DNA of 64,000 bases. Origin: Bradyrhizobium sp. DOA9. Lineage in GTDB: Bacteria > Pseudomonadota > Alphaproteobacteria > Rhizobiales > Xanthobacteraceae. Of this stretch, positions 28,456-36,825 are shown one piece after another; position 1 is the first letter of the stretch; each line of letters starts with the position of its first letter. A model generated the notes under the pieces. That model was not told the DNA's origin. It saw nothing but the letters and a program-made list of their open reading frames with translations, and ran no database searches. The position numbers and the translations under genes are program-made. Where the stretch lies: contig NZ_DF820425.1 of NCBI RefSeq assembly GCF_000617845.2, forward strand, positions 1,185,690-1,249,689. The letters are read 5' to 3'.

Positions 28456-28573
28456 CCTCTCCCTTGGGAGAGGTCGGCGCGCAGCGCCGGGTGAGGGGTT
28501 ACGGACCCTCGTTGGAGCAGAGCCCCCTCACCCGATTTGCTGCGCAAATCGACCTCTCCCCGATGGGGAGAGG
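28456..28573. repeat. Mirrored double-hairpin repeat without a gene
   Basis: Left arm CCTCTCCC-tt-GGGAGAGG-T-CGGCGC-gca-GCGCCG-GGTGAGGGG (28456-28498) and an inverted right arm CCCCTCACCC, GATTTGC-tgc-GCAAATC, GACCTCTCCCC-gat-GGGGAGAGG ending at 28573 are separated by about 25 bases. This is the same arm plan as around the DUF559 gene at 5866-6316 but without a gene. The rest of the 323-base gap (28276-28455) holds nothing I can identify. Confidence 0.9.
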
Positions 28574-28598
28574 TGAAGGACGATCGCCGCCGCGCCTC

Positions 28599-29729
28599 CT
28601 AGTCGTGCACGGTCAGGATCGGTTTGCTGACCAGCCCGAAGCTGCGCAATTGCCCCAGCAGCTCGTGGTGGCCGAAGGCCTGGCAGCCGGAGGCGAAGCC
28701 CACGCGCTTCGGCGGCTGCTGCAGCAGGTGCGCCGCGGCATAGGCCTGCAGCATGCCGGTCTGCTTGTAATTGCTGTTGCCGTTGATGACGCAGTGCGCG
28801 CGCCCCAATGGGCCGGAGGCATGCACCGAATCCAGCGACTTGTTGACGCGCGGGTTTTCGCGCGGCGGCATCGTGTTCATCACGCCTGCGGCAGTCTGCG
28901 CCAGCGCGGCATAGCGGTCGTCGGGGTTCATGTCCTTGGTCGCGTCGAGCGCGGCGGCGACGATCTGCGGCACGCCCAGCATCAGCGCGCGGTTGAACAC
29001 GCCGCCCAGCACCTTCACGTTGGCCACACGCGGATCGCGCTTGAACCACACCGGGTGCGAGGTGCCGCCCCAGGGCAGCGCCAGCGCGAGCTCATGCTGG
29101 CCGGGGATGGCGAGGTTATAGAGACCGGCATCCACCTGGTGCTCGACATACTTGTTCTGTTCGAGATAGTAGGCCTTTGCCATCGCGGCATTGACCAGGA
29201 TGGTCTGCGTCGAGGCGATGGTCGGGCTGCCGCCCCAGAACACGGCGATATCAAGCGTGTCGAGGCCGGGCGTTTCCAGGCACAGCTGCGCGGCAATCTC
29301 GCCGGTGGTGTACATCTGGGCGATGCCAGGGGCGAGCAGCAGGCCGGCATTGGCGAACTTCGTGCCCCATTCCTGCTCCAGCGTGATCAGCCAGTCCTGC
29401 TCGCCGGTGGTGTCGGTGTAGTGGCATCGGGACGCCCAGCACGCCTGCACCACCTCGGCACCGAACCTGGCGAACGGGCCCACGGTGTTGAGCACCACCG
29501 AGGCGCCGTTGAACAGCTCCGTCAGTGCGCTCACGGTGTGCGGCACCTCCACCACCTCGTAGTCGGCGGTCTCGATGCCGGCCACGTTCGCCTTCATTGC
29601 GGCGTTGAGCTTCTCCGCGCTGCGGCCGGCGGCGATGAAGGGGATGTTGTACTCGCGTAAATATTCGCAGACCAGGCGACCGGTGTAGCCGGACGCGCCA
29701 TAGACGATGACGGGCTTCTTCGCGCTCAT
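28599..29729 (-). CDS. Saccharopine-dehydrogenase-like NAD(P)-binding protein (possibly DUF5938)
   Basis: A 376-residue protein with an N-terminal Rossmann fold (KPVIVYGASGYTGRLVCEYL) like saccharopine dehydrogenase and trans-acting enoyl reductases. TVGPFARFGAEVVQACWASR and HYTDTTGEQDW match that group; the C-terminal half is not the lysine-pathway type and may be DUF5938. The start is ATG 29729; the longer open frame upstream overlaps the next gene and is spurious. It lies 38 bases after the SDR gene in the same direction, so both are probably co-transcribed. Substrate unknown. Confidence 0.82.
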   Translation of the reverse strand: MSAKKPVIVYGASGYTGRLVCEYLREYNIPFIAAGRSAEKLNAAMKANVAGIETADYEVVEVPHTVSALTELFNGASVVLNTVGPFARFGAEVVQACWASRCHYTDTTGEQDWLITLEQEWGTKFANAGLLLAPGIAQMYTTGEIAAQLCLETPGLDTLDIAVFWGGSPTIASTQTILVNAAMAKAYYLEQNKYVEHQVDAGLYNLAIPGQHELALALPWGGTSHPVWFKRDPRVANVKVLGGVFNRALMLGVPQIVAAALDATKDMNPDDRYAALAQTAAGVMNTMPPRENPRVNKSLDSVHASGPLGRAHCVINGNSNYKQTGMLQAYAAAHLLQQPPKRVGFASGCQAFGHHELLGQLRSFGLVSKPILTVHD

Positions 29730-29767
29730 TGTCGTTCCTCCGAAATGTTCGTTGTCGGGCTTGCAGC

Positions 29768-30571
29768 TCACATTCCCATGCCGCCATCGACCGGCAGTCC
29801 GATGCCGGTGATGAAGCGGGCCTCGTTCGAGCACAGGAACACCGCGGCATTGGCGATGTCGCCGACCTCCGCGAGCTTGCCGAGAGGCGTCTGCTCCACC
29901 ACCGAGCCGACCGCGGCGTTGACGTCGGGCGCGAGACCGATCTTCACGATGTCGCCCGCCAGCTGCAGGCCCATGTCGGTCGGGATCAAGCCGGGATAGA
30001 TGCAGTTGACGCGCACGCCATAGCCGAGCTTGCCGGCCTCCATCGCGGCGACCCGCGTCATGCGATCGACCGCGGATTTCGTGCCGGAATAGACCGCGAT
30101 GCTCGGGAAGGCGATCGTCGCCGCGACGGAAGCGATGTTGACGACCGCGCCGCCTTTGCCCGCCGCTCCGCCCGGCCGCATCGCGCGGAAGGCGTGCTTC
30201 ATGCCGAGCACGGTGCCGACGATGTTGACGTCGCACATCCGCCGCGCATCTTCGGCCTTGACCTCCGAGATCAGCGAGGTGATCTCGATGCCCGCATTGT
30301 TGACGAGGATGTCGTAGCCGCCGAGGGTGGCAACCGTCGCAGCAGTCGCTTTCTCCCACTGCGCATCGTCGGCGACATCCAGATGCACGAAGCCGGTCTT
30401 CACACCGAGCCTGGCGATCTGGCCGGCGCTGTCCTTGCCGACGTCGTCGAGGATGTCGCCGATCATGACCGCCGCACCGGAGCGCGCCAGTGCCTCTGCA
30501 ATAGCGGCTCCGATCCCGCGGGCTCCGCCGGTGACCAGGGCTTTGCGGCCATCGAGACTCTTCTCACTCAT
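29768..30571 (-). CDS. Short-chain dehydrogenase/reductase
   Basis: A 267-residue classical SDR. The nucleotide motif TGGARGIG begins near residue 14, NNAG follows, then the catalytic serine region VVNIASVAATIAF and Y-x-x-x-K in YSGTKSAVD; a C-terminal DGGMGM tail closes it. The family often oxidises secondary alcohols, including steroids and terpenoids. The start is ATG 30571 with GGAGG ten bases before it. It is divergent from a TetR gene with three likely operators between them, so it is probably repressed by that regulator. Confidence 0.93.
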   Translation of the reverse strand: MSEKSLDGRKALVTGGARGIGAAIAEALARSGAAVMIGDILDDVGKDSAGQIARLGVKTGFVHLDVADDAQWEKATAATVATLGGYDILVNNAGIEITSLISEVKAEDARRMCDVNIVGTVLGMKHAFRAMRPGGAAGKGGAVVNIASVAATIAFPSIAVYSGTKSAVDRMTRVAAMEAGKLGYGVRVNCIYPGLIPTDMGLQLAGDIVKIGLAPDVNAAVGSVVEQTPLGKLAEVGDIANAAVFLCSNEARFITGIGLPVDGGMGM

Positions 30572-30736
30572 CGCACGTCCTCCCTTTGCTTGGACTGATC
30601 TTTTGGAATGATCTGTTCGCTGATGATCGATGCGTGCCGCGATTGGCGGCACGGTGCCGGCGGGGTTTGCGCAACGGCATGCGAGTCCATTCCGGCGGCG
30701 CGGCGCCGGTGGTCATCTCCTCCGTTTGCGGACGTC

Positions 30737-30818
30737 TTGACGACTGTCCAAATTCTTGGCGCGCACACTCCTCCCGGAACTTGACGGTTGTCAAGGTGAA
30801 AATTTGACAGTTGTCAAA
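30737..30818. promoter_or_regulatory. Three candidate TetR operators between the SDR and TetR genes
   Basis: TTGAC-GACT-GTCcAA (30737-30751), TTGAC-GGTT-GTCAA (30781-30794) and the perfect TTTGACA-GT-TGTCAAA (30803-30818) are similar palindromes in the 315-base divergent gap 30572-30886. No gene is visible in that gap. Confidence 0.75.
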
Positions 30819-30886
30819 GAGGATGGTCTGTAGACGATGATGGCCGATGTGATCGCGGCGACCTAGACACGGGAGACAGCGCGACG

Positions 30887-31522
30887 ATGGCGCGGCAAGC
30901 GACAGGAGCGGCGAAGCGGGCGGCCGTGGCGGAGATCGTCCGGGACGACAAGTTCAACGCGCGGCGCATCGAGCTTGCCGAGGCCGCGCTCGAAACGCTT
31001 GGAGAGCTCGGCTTCGCCCGGACCAGCCTGCGCGAGATCGCGCAGAACTCGGCGTTCACGCACGGCGTGTTCCACTATTATTTCAGCGACAAGCTCGACC
31101 TGATCTGCTGCTGCGTTCGCCACTACAAGGCGAAGTGCGTGACGCGCTATGACGAGGTCGTCGCGACAGCGACGAGCCGCGACGAATTGACGGAGGGCTT
31201 CCTCGCCAAGCTCGCAGCAACGCTGCAGAACGAAGCCCGCATGCACCGGCTCTGGTACGATTTGCGCGCGCAGGCGATGTTCGAGGCGGCGTTTCGCAAG
31301 GATGTGCTCGAGATCGACAAGAGCCTGGAAGCGATGATCTGGCGCATTGCCTCCCGCTATGCCGAGCTCGGCGGCAAGCGGCCGGCGTCGTCGCCAGGCG
31401 CGCTCTATGCGCTGTTCGACGGGCTATTCCAGAGTGCGCTGCTCAAGCACCTCGCCGGTGACAAGAGGGCGGTTCCGGAATTGCTGGACGAAGTCCGGCG
31501 CCTGCTGCCGACGGTCTGCTGA
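30887..31522 (+). CDS. TetR/AcrR family regulator
   Basis: A 211-residue regulator. The HTH region is preceded by about 25 residues: ELAEAALETLGELGFARTSLREIAQNSAFTHGVFHYYFSDKLDLI. The ligand domain has an unusual ICCCVRHYKAKC cysteine cluster after the recognition helix. It is divergent from an SDR and saccharopine-like pair and separated from them by three palindromes of the form TTGAC-N4-GTCAA, so it is likely an autorepressor controlling that pair. The inducer is unknown. Confidence 0.9.
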   Translation: MARQATGAAKRAAVAEIVRDDKFNARRIELAEAALETLGELGFARTSLREIAQNSAFTHGVFHYYFSDKLDLICCCVRHYKAKCVTRYDEVVATATSRDELTEGFLAKLAATLQNEARMHRLWYDLRAQAMFEAAFRKDVLEIDKSLEAMIWRIASRYAELGGKRPASSPGALYALFDGLFQSALLKHLAGDKRAVPELLDEVRRLLPTVC

Positions 31523-31735
31523 AGCGCACGAGCGGCGCCCAAGAAGGCGTCGCCGCGCGAGACTTGTACGTTGAGCCATCCAAATTGATCGTCCGACTCG
31601 AAACGGCTTGGATGCGGCATGCCGCCGAAAGTGGGACGTCTCGCGAAGCAGCAATTGTGGTTTCCGGCCGGGCGCTATTTCCTGCGCACCATCAAGCTGA
31701 GCCCGGCCGCTCCCTTTGTCTGCTTACGCGATCAT

Positions 31736-32575
31736 TCAGTACTTCGCGATGACGGCTGATCCACCGAACCGATAGTTGATGCCCACCTTCACGATGTCGA
31801 TGTCCTGACGAATGTCGATCAACGAGGAGCTGGGGGCGACTGGATGGGCGAACCCCACGCGCTTGCTGTCGAAGCCGTAGTGAGTGTACTCGATCAAGGC
31901 CGACCAGTTGGGAGCGAAGGCCCATTCGACACCAGCACCTGCCACCCAGCCCACGCGATCGGTGCTGGCGCTTGAATTACAGGGAACAAAAACGAAGAAT
32001 CCCGCGCCAGGACAAAGGAAGCCGCCCATCAACGTGAAATTATCAAGACTGTAGCGGTCATGCGCAAATCCGACGCCGCCCTTGCCATAAACGAGGAAGC
32101 GATCCCATGCATAGCCGATCCGACCCGTGACGCTGGCGACCCAATCGGTGCGGCTCGATAGAGTGGCGGGCGCGCCGGTAAATCCGGGGAAGAAGGGATC
32201 GTTGGCCATGCCGTGAAGATCGGTGGCCGTGAAATCGCCGGCAATCCCGAGCACCCAATTACTGGCGAATTGGTAGTCGCAACCGACCTGAACGCCCCCT
32301 ACAACTCCGACGTCTCCGTTCACCCCAATGCGATCACCAGGCACATTGCCTATGGTCATTGCGGGCACGATCAGCGCCGCTGTGCCGATTCCGGTATCCG
32401 TGAAACCCGTCCTGCTTGCACCGCCGCCGACATGGCCGCCGATGTAACAGCCGGTCCAACTGAAAGGCACGACCGCCGCAACCGGCGCTTTCGTGTAGGG
32501 ACGCGCTCCCAGATCGGCACCTTGAGCAGAGCCTGCGACAATCAGAGCCGACGTCGCCAGCAGCAGTCGTTTCAT
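31736..32575 (-). CDS. Outer-membrane beta-barrel protein (Omp31-like)
   Basis: A 279-residue outer-membrane protein with a signal peptide ending near residue 20 (AGSAQGADLG). The mature start ARPYTKAP and SWTGCYIGGHVGGG, alternating beta-strands such as WVLGIAGDFTATD and VASVTGRIGYAWDRFLVYGKGG, and the C-terminal DIVKVGINYRFGG fit the Omp25/Omp31 beta-barrel family common in Rhizobiales. The final residues after FGG are a short tail (SAVIAKY). The precise role is not visible. Confidence 0.9.
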   Translation of the reverse strand: MKRLLLATSALIVAGSAQGADLGARPYTKAPVAAVVPFSWTGCYIGGHVGGGASRTGFTDTGIGTAALIVPAMTIGNVPGDRIGVNGDVGVVGGVQVGCDYQFASNWVLGIAGDFTATDLHGMANDPFFPGFTGAPATLSSRTDWVASVTGRIGYAWDRFLVYGKGGVGFAHDRYSLDNFTLMGGFLCPGAGFFVFVPCNSSASTDRVGWVAGAGVEWAFAPNWSALIEYTHYGFDSKRVGFAHPVAPSSSLIDIRQDIDIVKVGINYRFGGSAVIAKY

Positions 32576-32796
32576 TCGTCACCCCCGAAGCAATCAGCGA
32601 TAGAAATCTCCGGCAAGGTACATCGGCCGGCCACCGTGCGCTGTATTCGGGCAGCAACACTCCGACACATTTGGTAATGGAGTACTGCTCAGAAGTGAAC
32701 GCAAGGCGCCGCCTGTCGGCGTCTTAAACTGGAAGATGGCGCGTAAGGCGGAGCGATGATCGCATCGCGCGGTTTGAGTTCAGGTCATGTCGCGTT

Positions 32797-33816
32797 TCAG
32801 CGCTGGTTTGGAATCAGCGCCCGCAGGATCTCCGGCTTCCAGCTTTGCCGCGCGCTGTCGAAGGCTGCGAAATCATGATCGAACTGCCAATAGGCCCAGG
32901 CCCAGCCGAGCCGCTCCGCGCTTCGCGCCACGAACGACAGATATCGCGTTCGTGCCTCAGCTGGAGCGGCCTCGTACACGCCGAACTCGCCGAGATAGAT
33001 CGGGCGATTTTCCCGTTCGGACCAGGACCTGACCTTCTCGAAATCGGCGCGCGCCTTCTGCTCGTCCTCCGGCGAGCCCCAATCGAGCGGGCCGATCTGC
33101 GATAACGTCGGCGACCACGGTGCGCCCTGATGGGTGAAGCGGAACGGCGCGTAATAGTGGAACGTCACGATGAGGTTGCGGTCGTCCGACGGCAGGACCA
33201 GGTCCTCGACGGGCATCTCGTCGACGTTGAGGACCGCAGCGACCACCGGCCGGCGGGGATTGGTGGCGCGGATGATGCCGAGACATTCGTTCAGAAGGGC
33301 GTTCCAGGCGGCGGACGTCATCTGCCCGCCCGGCTCATTGAGCACCTCGAACACGAGCGTCGGATATTTCCCGGCATAGCGCGCGGCGATCTGCGTCCAG
33401 AATGCCTTCAGCCTCCCGGCGCACGCGGCGACGTCGCGCTGGCAGACATGGGTGTCGTGCTCGTCCAGGATGGGGATGAGATTTCGGGCGAGCACCTCCT
33501 CGATGACGGCATCGAGCCGCCTCAAGACGATCTCGTCCAGCGCATTCTCCGGGTTCATGAACTTGAAGCCGAAGAAATTGATCCGAACGTGCGAGAACCC
33601 GGCGCGCCTGATCGCAGTGAGGTTTTCGAGACGAAATGGCGCGTTCCGGCCCCCCTCCCAGATGCCGTCGTAGCCGAGGATGTTGATGCCGCGCCCCAAT
33701 TTTGGGGGAGCTGATTTGGCCTGTCCGGCTGCTTCAGCCGGAGAGCAGATTGCAAGCACGGAGAGCGCGAAGGCGAGACTGCACGTTACAGCCCGGCGGA
33801 CGCAGACGGCTTTCAT
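32797..33816 (-). CDS. Secreted glycoside hydrolase family 5 protein
   Basis: A 339-residue secreted GH5 (cellulase-fold) enzyme. A signal peptide ends near residue 30 (SPAEAAGQ). The TIM-barrel landmarks are GRGINILGYD, HVRINFFGF, VFEVLNEPGG with the acid/base E161, TFHYYAPFRFTHQG, and YLGEFGVYE with the nucleophile E277. It should cleave a beta-glucan or beta-mannan. It lies 13 bases downstream of an O-antigen ligase-type gene in the same direction, so it may trim or process that polysaccharide; the link is inference. Confidence 0.92.
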   Translation of the reverse strand: MKAVCVRRAVTCSLAFALSVLAICSPAEAAGQAKSAPPKLGRGINILGYDGIWEGGRNAPFRLENLTAIRRAGFSHVRINFFGFKFMNPENALDEIVLRRLDAVIEEVLARNLIPILDEHDTHVCQRDVAACAGRLKAFWTQIAARYAGKYPTLVFEVLNEPGGQMTSAAWNALLNECLGIIRATNPRRPVVAAVLNVDEMPVEDLVLPSDDRNLIVTFHYYAPFRFTHQGAPWSPTLSQIGPLDWGSPEDEQKARADFEKVRSWSERENRPIYLGEFGVYEAAPAEARTRYLSFVARSAERLGWAWAYWQFDHDFAAFDSARQSWKPEILRALIPNQR

Positions 33817-33829
33817 CCTGGCTGCCCCA

Positions 33830-35113
33830 TCATTGCTGCAGGTCTTGTTGCGGCACCGGCCGGCACACCGCGAAGAAGAAGGCGACGAGCAGCACCGAGG
33901 TGAACATCGTCGAGCGAAGGAACATCGTCTCCGTGAAGTTCGATTGAAAGCTGAGGACGACGAATCCGATGATGAGCGCGCAGTGGCGACGGTCGATCGA
34001 CCGCGTGGCGATCAGGTACAGGACCTTTTCCGAGAACAGATAGACGCTCGCCACGAACAGCACGTATCCCAGGAAACCCGTCTCCATCAAAACCGCGATG
34101 TAGCCGCTATGGTAATTGTCCAGCACCCAGCCGTGGTTCTGGTTGAAATAGTCGTAAATCGCGGGGCGTGTCCAGAATCCGTTGATGCCGAAGCCGAGCA
34201 GCGGCGCATCGTCGAAATGGCCGATGGCGTACTGCCAGATGAACGTTCGCTCGGTCAAGTCGATGGTCGATTCGCCGAGATGGAATGAATCGTACCCGGT
34301 GACGTAGAAATACAGGATCAGCAGCGCAGCCAGGAGGCACATGACGACCGGCAGCACCGCGTAGATCCTCATGCAGCGGATCGACCACATCGAGGTGACG
34401 AGCAGTGCGCCCGCGGCAATCGCGACGGCGCCGGCACCACGGGATTCCGAGGCGATGACGCATGTCGATGCCAGGAGAAAGGTCAGGAGGAAAACAATCC
34501 AGCCCCGGCCCGACATCTTCTGATAAAAGGCAAAGAACATCAGATAGGCGCTGATGAAGCCGAGCGTCTGCTTCGATTCATAGATTCCCTGCCACTGGCC
34601 ATTGTGCATCCAGCTCTGATCGACGCCGATCTCGGGCACGAAGACCGTACACAGGGCCGAGGCGGCAACCAGGATGAAGAGCCCCAGCGCCGTCGCTCCG
34701 ACGATCTCGTCGATGTCGATCCGCGTGATGAGGCAGTACGCACCGAAAGTCGTCACCACGAGGGCCGCGCTCTTCATGATCGCCGCCGTGGCGAGGCCGG
34801 TCCAGAGCACGGAAACAGCGGCGAGAGCATAGAATGCGACCAGCGCGATGAAATCGGGATTGGGCTCTAGGCGCAGGCAGGGACGCACGAAGGCACTGGC
34901 GTAGATCAGAACGACCCACATCAGAAGCGCAACGGCCTGTTGCACAAAGCTCCATTCTGCGGGAAGCAGCGCGGGGTGGAAGACACCCATCGACGCGATC
35001 ACGTTGACGGTGATCGAGCCGCGCATGACGTTTCTGGCCAGCCTTTCCACGCCGGCGCGGGGCGCATTCAAGATCGCGCTGGCGTCCTCCTCGGAATCGT
35101 GCAGGCTGGTCAT
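33830..35113 (-). CDS. O-antigen ligase/polymerase (Wzy/ExoQ-type) membrane protein
   Basis: A 427-residue polytopic inner-membrane protein with about ten hydrophobic segments. The large periplasmic loop near residues 290-350 contains the family pattern TERTFIWQYAIGHFDDAPLLGFG, NGFWTR and NYHSGYIAVLMETGFLGYVLF, which matches WaaL/Wzy/ExoQ proteins. It should join or polymerise sugar repeats on a lipid carrier. It is coupled to a GH5 enzyme downstream and possibly to a small ORF upstream by ATGA. No glycosyltransferase cluster is near, so its polymer is unknown. Confidence 0.9.
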   Translation of the reverse strand: MTSLHDSEEDASAILNAPRAGVERLARNVMRGSITVNVIASMGVFHPALLPAEWSFVQQAVALLMWVVLIYASAFVRPCLRLEPNPDFIALVAFYALAAVSVLWTGLATAAIMKSAALVVTTFGAYCLITRIDIDEIVGATALGLFILVAASALCTVFVPEIGVDQSWMHNGQWQGIYESKQTLGFISAYLMFFAFYQKMSGRGWIVFLLTFLLASTCVIASESRGAGAVAIAAGALLVTSMWSIRCMRIYAVLPVVMCLLAALLILYFYVTGYDSFHLGESTIDLTERTFIWQYAIGHFDDAPLLGFGINGFWTRPAIYDYFNQNHGWVLDNYHSGYIAVLMETGFLGYVLFVASVYLFSEKVLYLIATRSIDRRHCALIIGFVVLSFQSNFTETMFLRSTMFTSVLLVAFFFAVCRPVPQQDLQQ

Positions 35114-35265
35114 GAGCTGACCGCCTGAAGCACGGCGAAGCTTTCCTCAGCGGGCATCGCGAGCGACGCGCTGCCGCCGGGTCCCGGCTGGTCCAGGCCT
35201 GATTCCCAGGGCCATTCTCCCGCCGCGGCCGCGAGGCGCAACGGCGTCATTCCATTCCCAGTCAC
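35110..35265 (-). CDS. Possible small ORF coupled to the O-antigen ligase gene
   Basis: A 51-codon frame (GTG start at 35265, or ATG at 35250) ends with a TGA that overlaps the next gene's ATG as ATGA. The product would be about 5 kDa, with MTPLRLAAAAGEWPWESG near its start and no clear membrane segment or motif. The tight overlap is the main support; the ribosome-binding site is weak and I do not recognise the sequence. It may be only a leader peptide, a remnant or chance. The rest of the gap up to ptsN shows nothing. Confidence 0.35.
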   Translation of the reverse strand: MTGNGMTPLRLAAAAGEWPWESGLDQPGPGGSASLAMPAEESFAVLQAVSS

Positions 35266-35448
35266 GTTCGCTCAGTCCACAGCTTCAAACGCTCTTAGCG
35301 GATGTTGGCGCCGCCCAATGTGCCGTGCGTCTCAAGCGGGAAGATTTTCGTAGCTTCTACCTTTGAGATCAAGGTGGCATGACGCGACGCTGCTCACAAT
35401 CAGGTGCGAGACGCGATCGGGCCCTTGACCGGTGAGAAGGACGGAAGG

Positions 35449-35910
35449 TTACGCCGCCGTTGCCGGCGGCAGCGCCAGCACGGAATAGATCGCCTGCGCA
35501 TCGCGCGAGGCGCGAAGCTTCTTGGCGATGTCCTGGTCGCGCAAGAGGCGCGCGATACGGGCGAGCGCCTTGAGGTGATCGGCGCCGGCGCCTTCGGGGG
35601 CGAGCAGCAGGAAGACGAGATCGACCGACTGGCCGTCCATCGCCTCGAAATCGATCGGGCGGTCGAGGCGTGCGAACAGGCCGAAGATCTTCTCCAGCTT
35701 GGGCAGCTTGCCGTGGGGAATGGCGACGCCATAGCCGACCGCGGTGGTGCCGAGCTTCTCTCGCTGCAGCAGCACCTCGAACACCGCGCGCTCGTTCTGC
35801 CCGGTCAGTTCGGCGGCCTTGGCCGCGAGCTCCTGCAAAGCCTGCTTCTTGCTGTTGACTTTCAATGCCGGGAGAATCGCCTCGGGTGCGACCAGATCGG
35901 TAATCGGCAT
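35449..35910 (-). CDS. ptsN: Nitrogen-regulatory PTS IIA protein
   Basis: The 153-residue EIIA-Ntr of the nitrogen phosphotransferase system. The phosphorylated histidine is H66 in GYGVAIPHGKLP, and FLLLAPEGAGADHLKALARIARLLRD is the typical C-terminal half. It takes phosphate from NPr and regulates potassium and nitrogen responses. It is the last gene of the lptCAB-rpoN-hpf-ptsN group; the 228-base gap before it holds no clear terminator, so it may be read with hpf. Confidence 0.95.
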   Translation of the reverse strand: MPITDLVAPEAILPALKVNSKKQALQELAAKAAELTGQNERAVFEVLLQREKLGTTAVGYGVAIPHGKLPKLEKIFGLFARLDRPIDFEAMDGQSVDLVFLLLAPEGAGADHLKALARIARLLRDQDIAKKLRASRDAQAIYSVLALPPATAA

Positions 35911-36138
35911 GGAGGCTTTCCGAGGTGAATTAAACCGTCAGGTTCCGATTTGGCAGCTTGATAGACCAAGCCCGGCCGGCGTCAATAACATGAAGCAGGA
36001 GGGGGACTTAGCCCAAGCCCTGCCAAGTCCAGATGTGGGGGGCTTCTACTCCAACGCAATCCCGGTGCCAACTCCCGCGTGCAGCTTTGCCCCCGTCATT
36101 GTTAAGGACCGGGATGGTACGGTGCCGGCCCCAGGGGC

Positions 36139-36744
36139 CTAGCCGCCGGCCTGGCCGTCCACCTTGGCTTCCGGCGGGTCGATCCAGCCCACATTGCCGT
36201 CCGCCCTGCGGTATATGATGTTCACCCGGCCGGACGAGCCATGCTGGAATACCAGGCAGGGTGCCCCGCTGAGGTCGAGTTCCATGACGGCTTCGCTAAC
36301 CGAGAGCCGCTTCAACGACGTGGTTTGCTCGGCGATGATGACGGGGCTGTAGCCGGTGACTTCCTCCTCGCCCTCTCCGGGCGCTTCCAGCACGTAGCTG
36401 GTGGCGTCGAGCGCAGCCATCGCCTCGGAGGCGGCATGGGCCTTGCGCGCGGAGCGGTCCTTGAGCCGGTTCTTGTAGCGACGCAGCCGCTTCTCGATCA
36501 TCACCAGCGCCTGGTCGGCACTGGCATAGGCATCCGGTGCGTTCGAATCGGCCTCCAGCGTGATTCCCGAATCCAGATGCAGCGCGCAATCGGTGCGAAA
36601 GCCGAAGCCGTCCTTGCTGAGCGTGATGTGGCCGGAATAATTGCCGTCGAAATATTTGCGCAGCACCTCGTCTGTGCGGTCGGCGACGCGGCCGCGCAGG
36701 GCCTCGCCGACGCTGATGCTCTTTCCCGAGATTCTGAGAGTCAT
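36139..36744 (-). CDS. hpf: Ribosome hibernation promoting factor, long form
   Basis: A 201-residue long-form HPF/RaiA. The N-terminal domain MTLRISGKSISVGEALRGRV through SADQALVMIEKRLRRYKNRLKD binds the 30S decoding region, and the C-terminal domain (VIIAEQTTSLKRLSVSEAV, PCLVFQHGSSGRVNIIYRR, GNVGWIDPPE) drives formation of 100S dimers. ATG 36744 is used; a longer open frame upstream lies in the gap after rpoN. The rpoN-hpf-ptsN order is conserved in proteobacteria. Confidence 0.95.
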   Translation of the reverse strand: MTLRISGKSISVGEALRGRVADRTDEVLRKYFDGNYSGHITLSKDGFGFRTDCALHLDSGITLEADSNAPDAYASADQALVMIEKRLRRYKNRLKDRSARKAHAASEAMAALDATSYVLEAPGEGEEEVTGYSPVIIAEQTTSLKRLSVSEAVMELDLSGAPCLVFQHGSSGRVNIIYRRADGNVGWIDPPEAKVDGQAGG

Positions 36745-36825
36745 GTGATGCCTCGCTTGGTTGGTGCCCAGCTTGGATCGGTCTCGATGGGGCATCGAGA
36801 GTAGCGCGATTTGGCGCCAGCGCAA

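Noticed and set aside
29730..30359. A long fusion of the saccharopine-like protein with an N-terminal extension
   Set aside because: The extension is an out-of-frame reading of the SDR gene; a good start with its own site exists at 29729.
24021..31522. A genomic island between the two TetR genes
   Set aside because: Base composition and codon use look like the neighbours, and there is no integrase, direct repeat or tRNA boundary.
31736..35113. A complete exopolysaccharide locus
   Set aside because: Only a ligase/polymerase-type protein and a GH5 enzyme are present; no glycosyltransferases, flippase or chain-length regulator are nearby.
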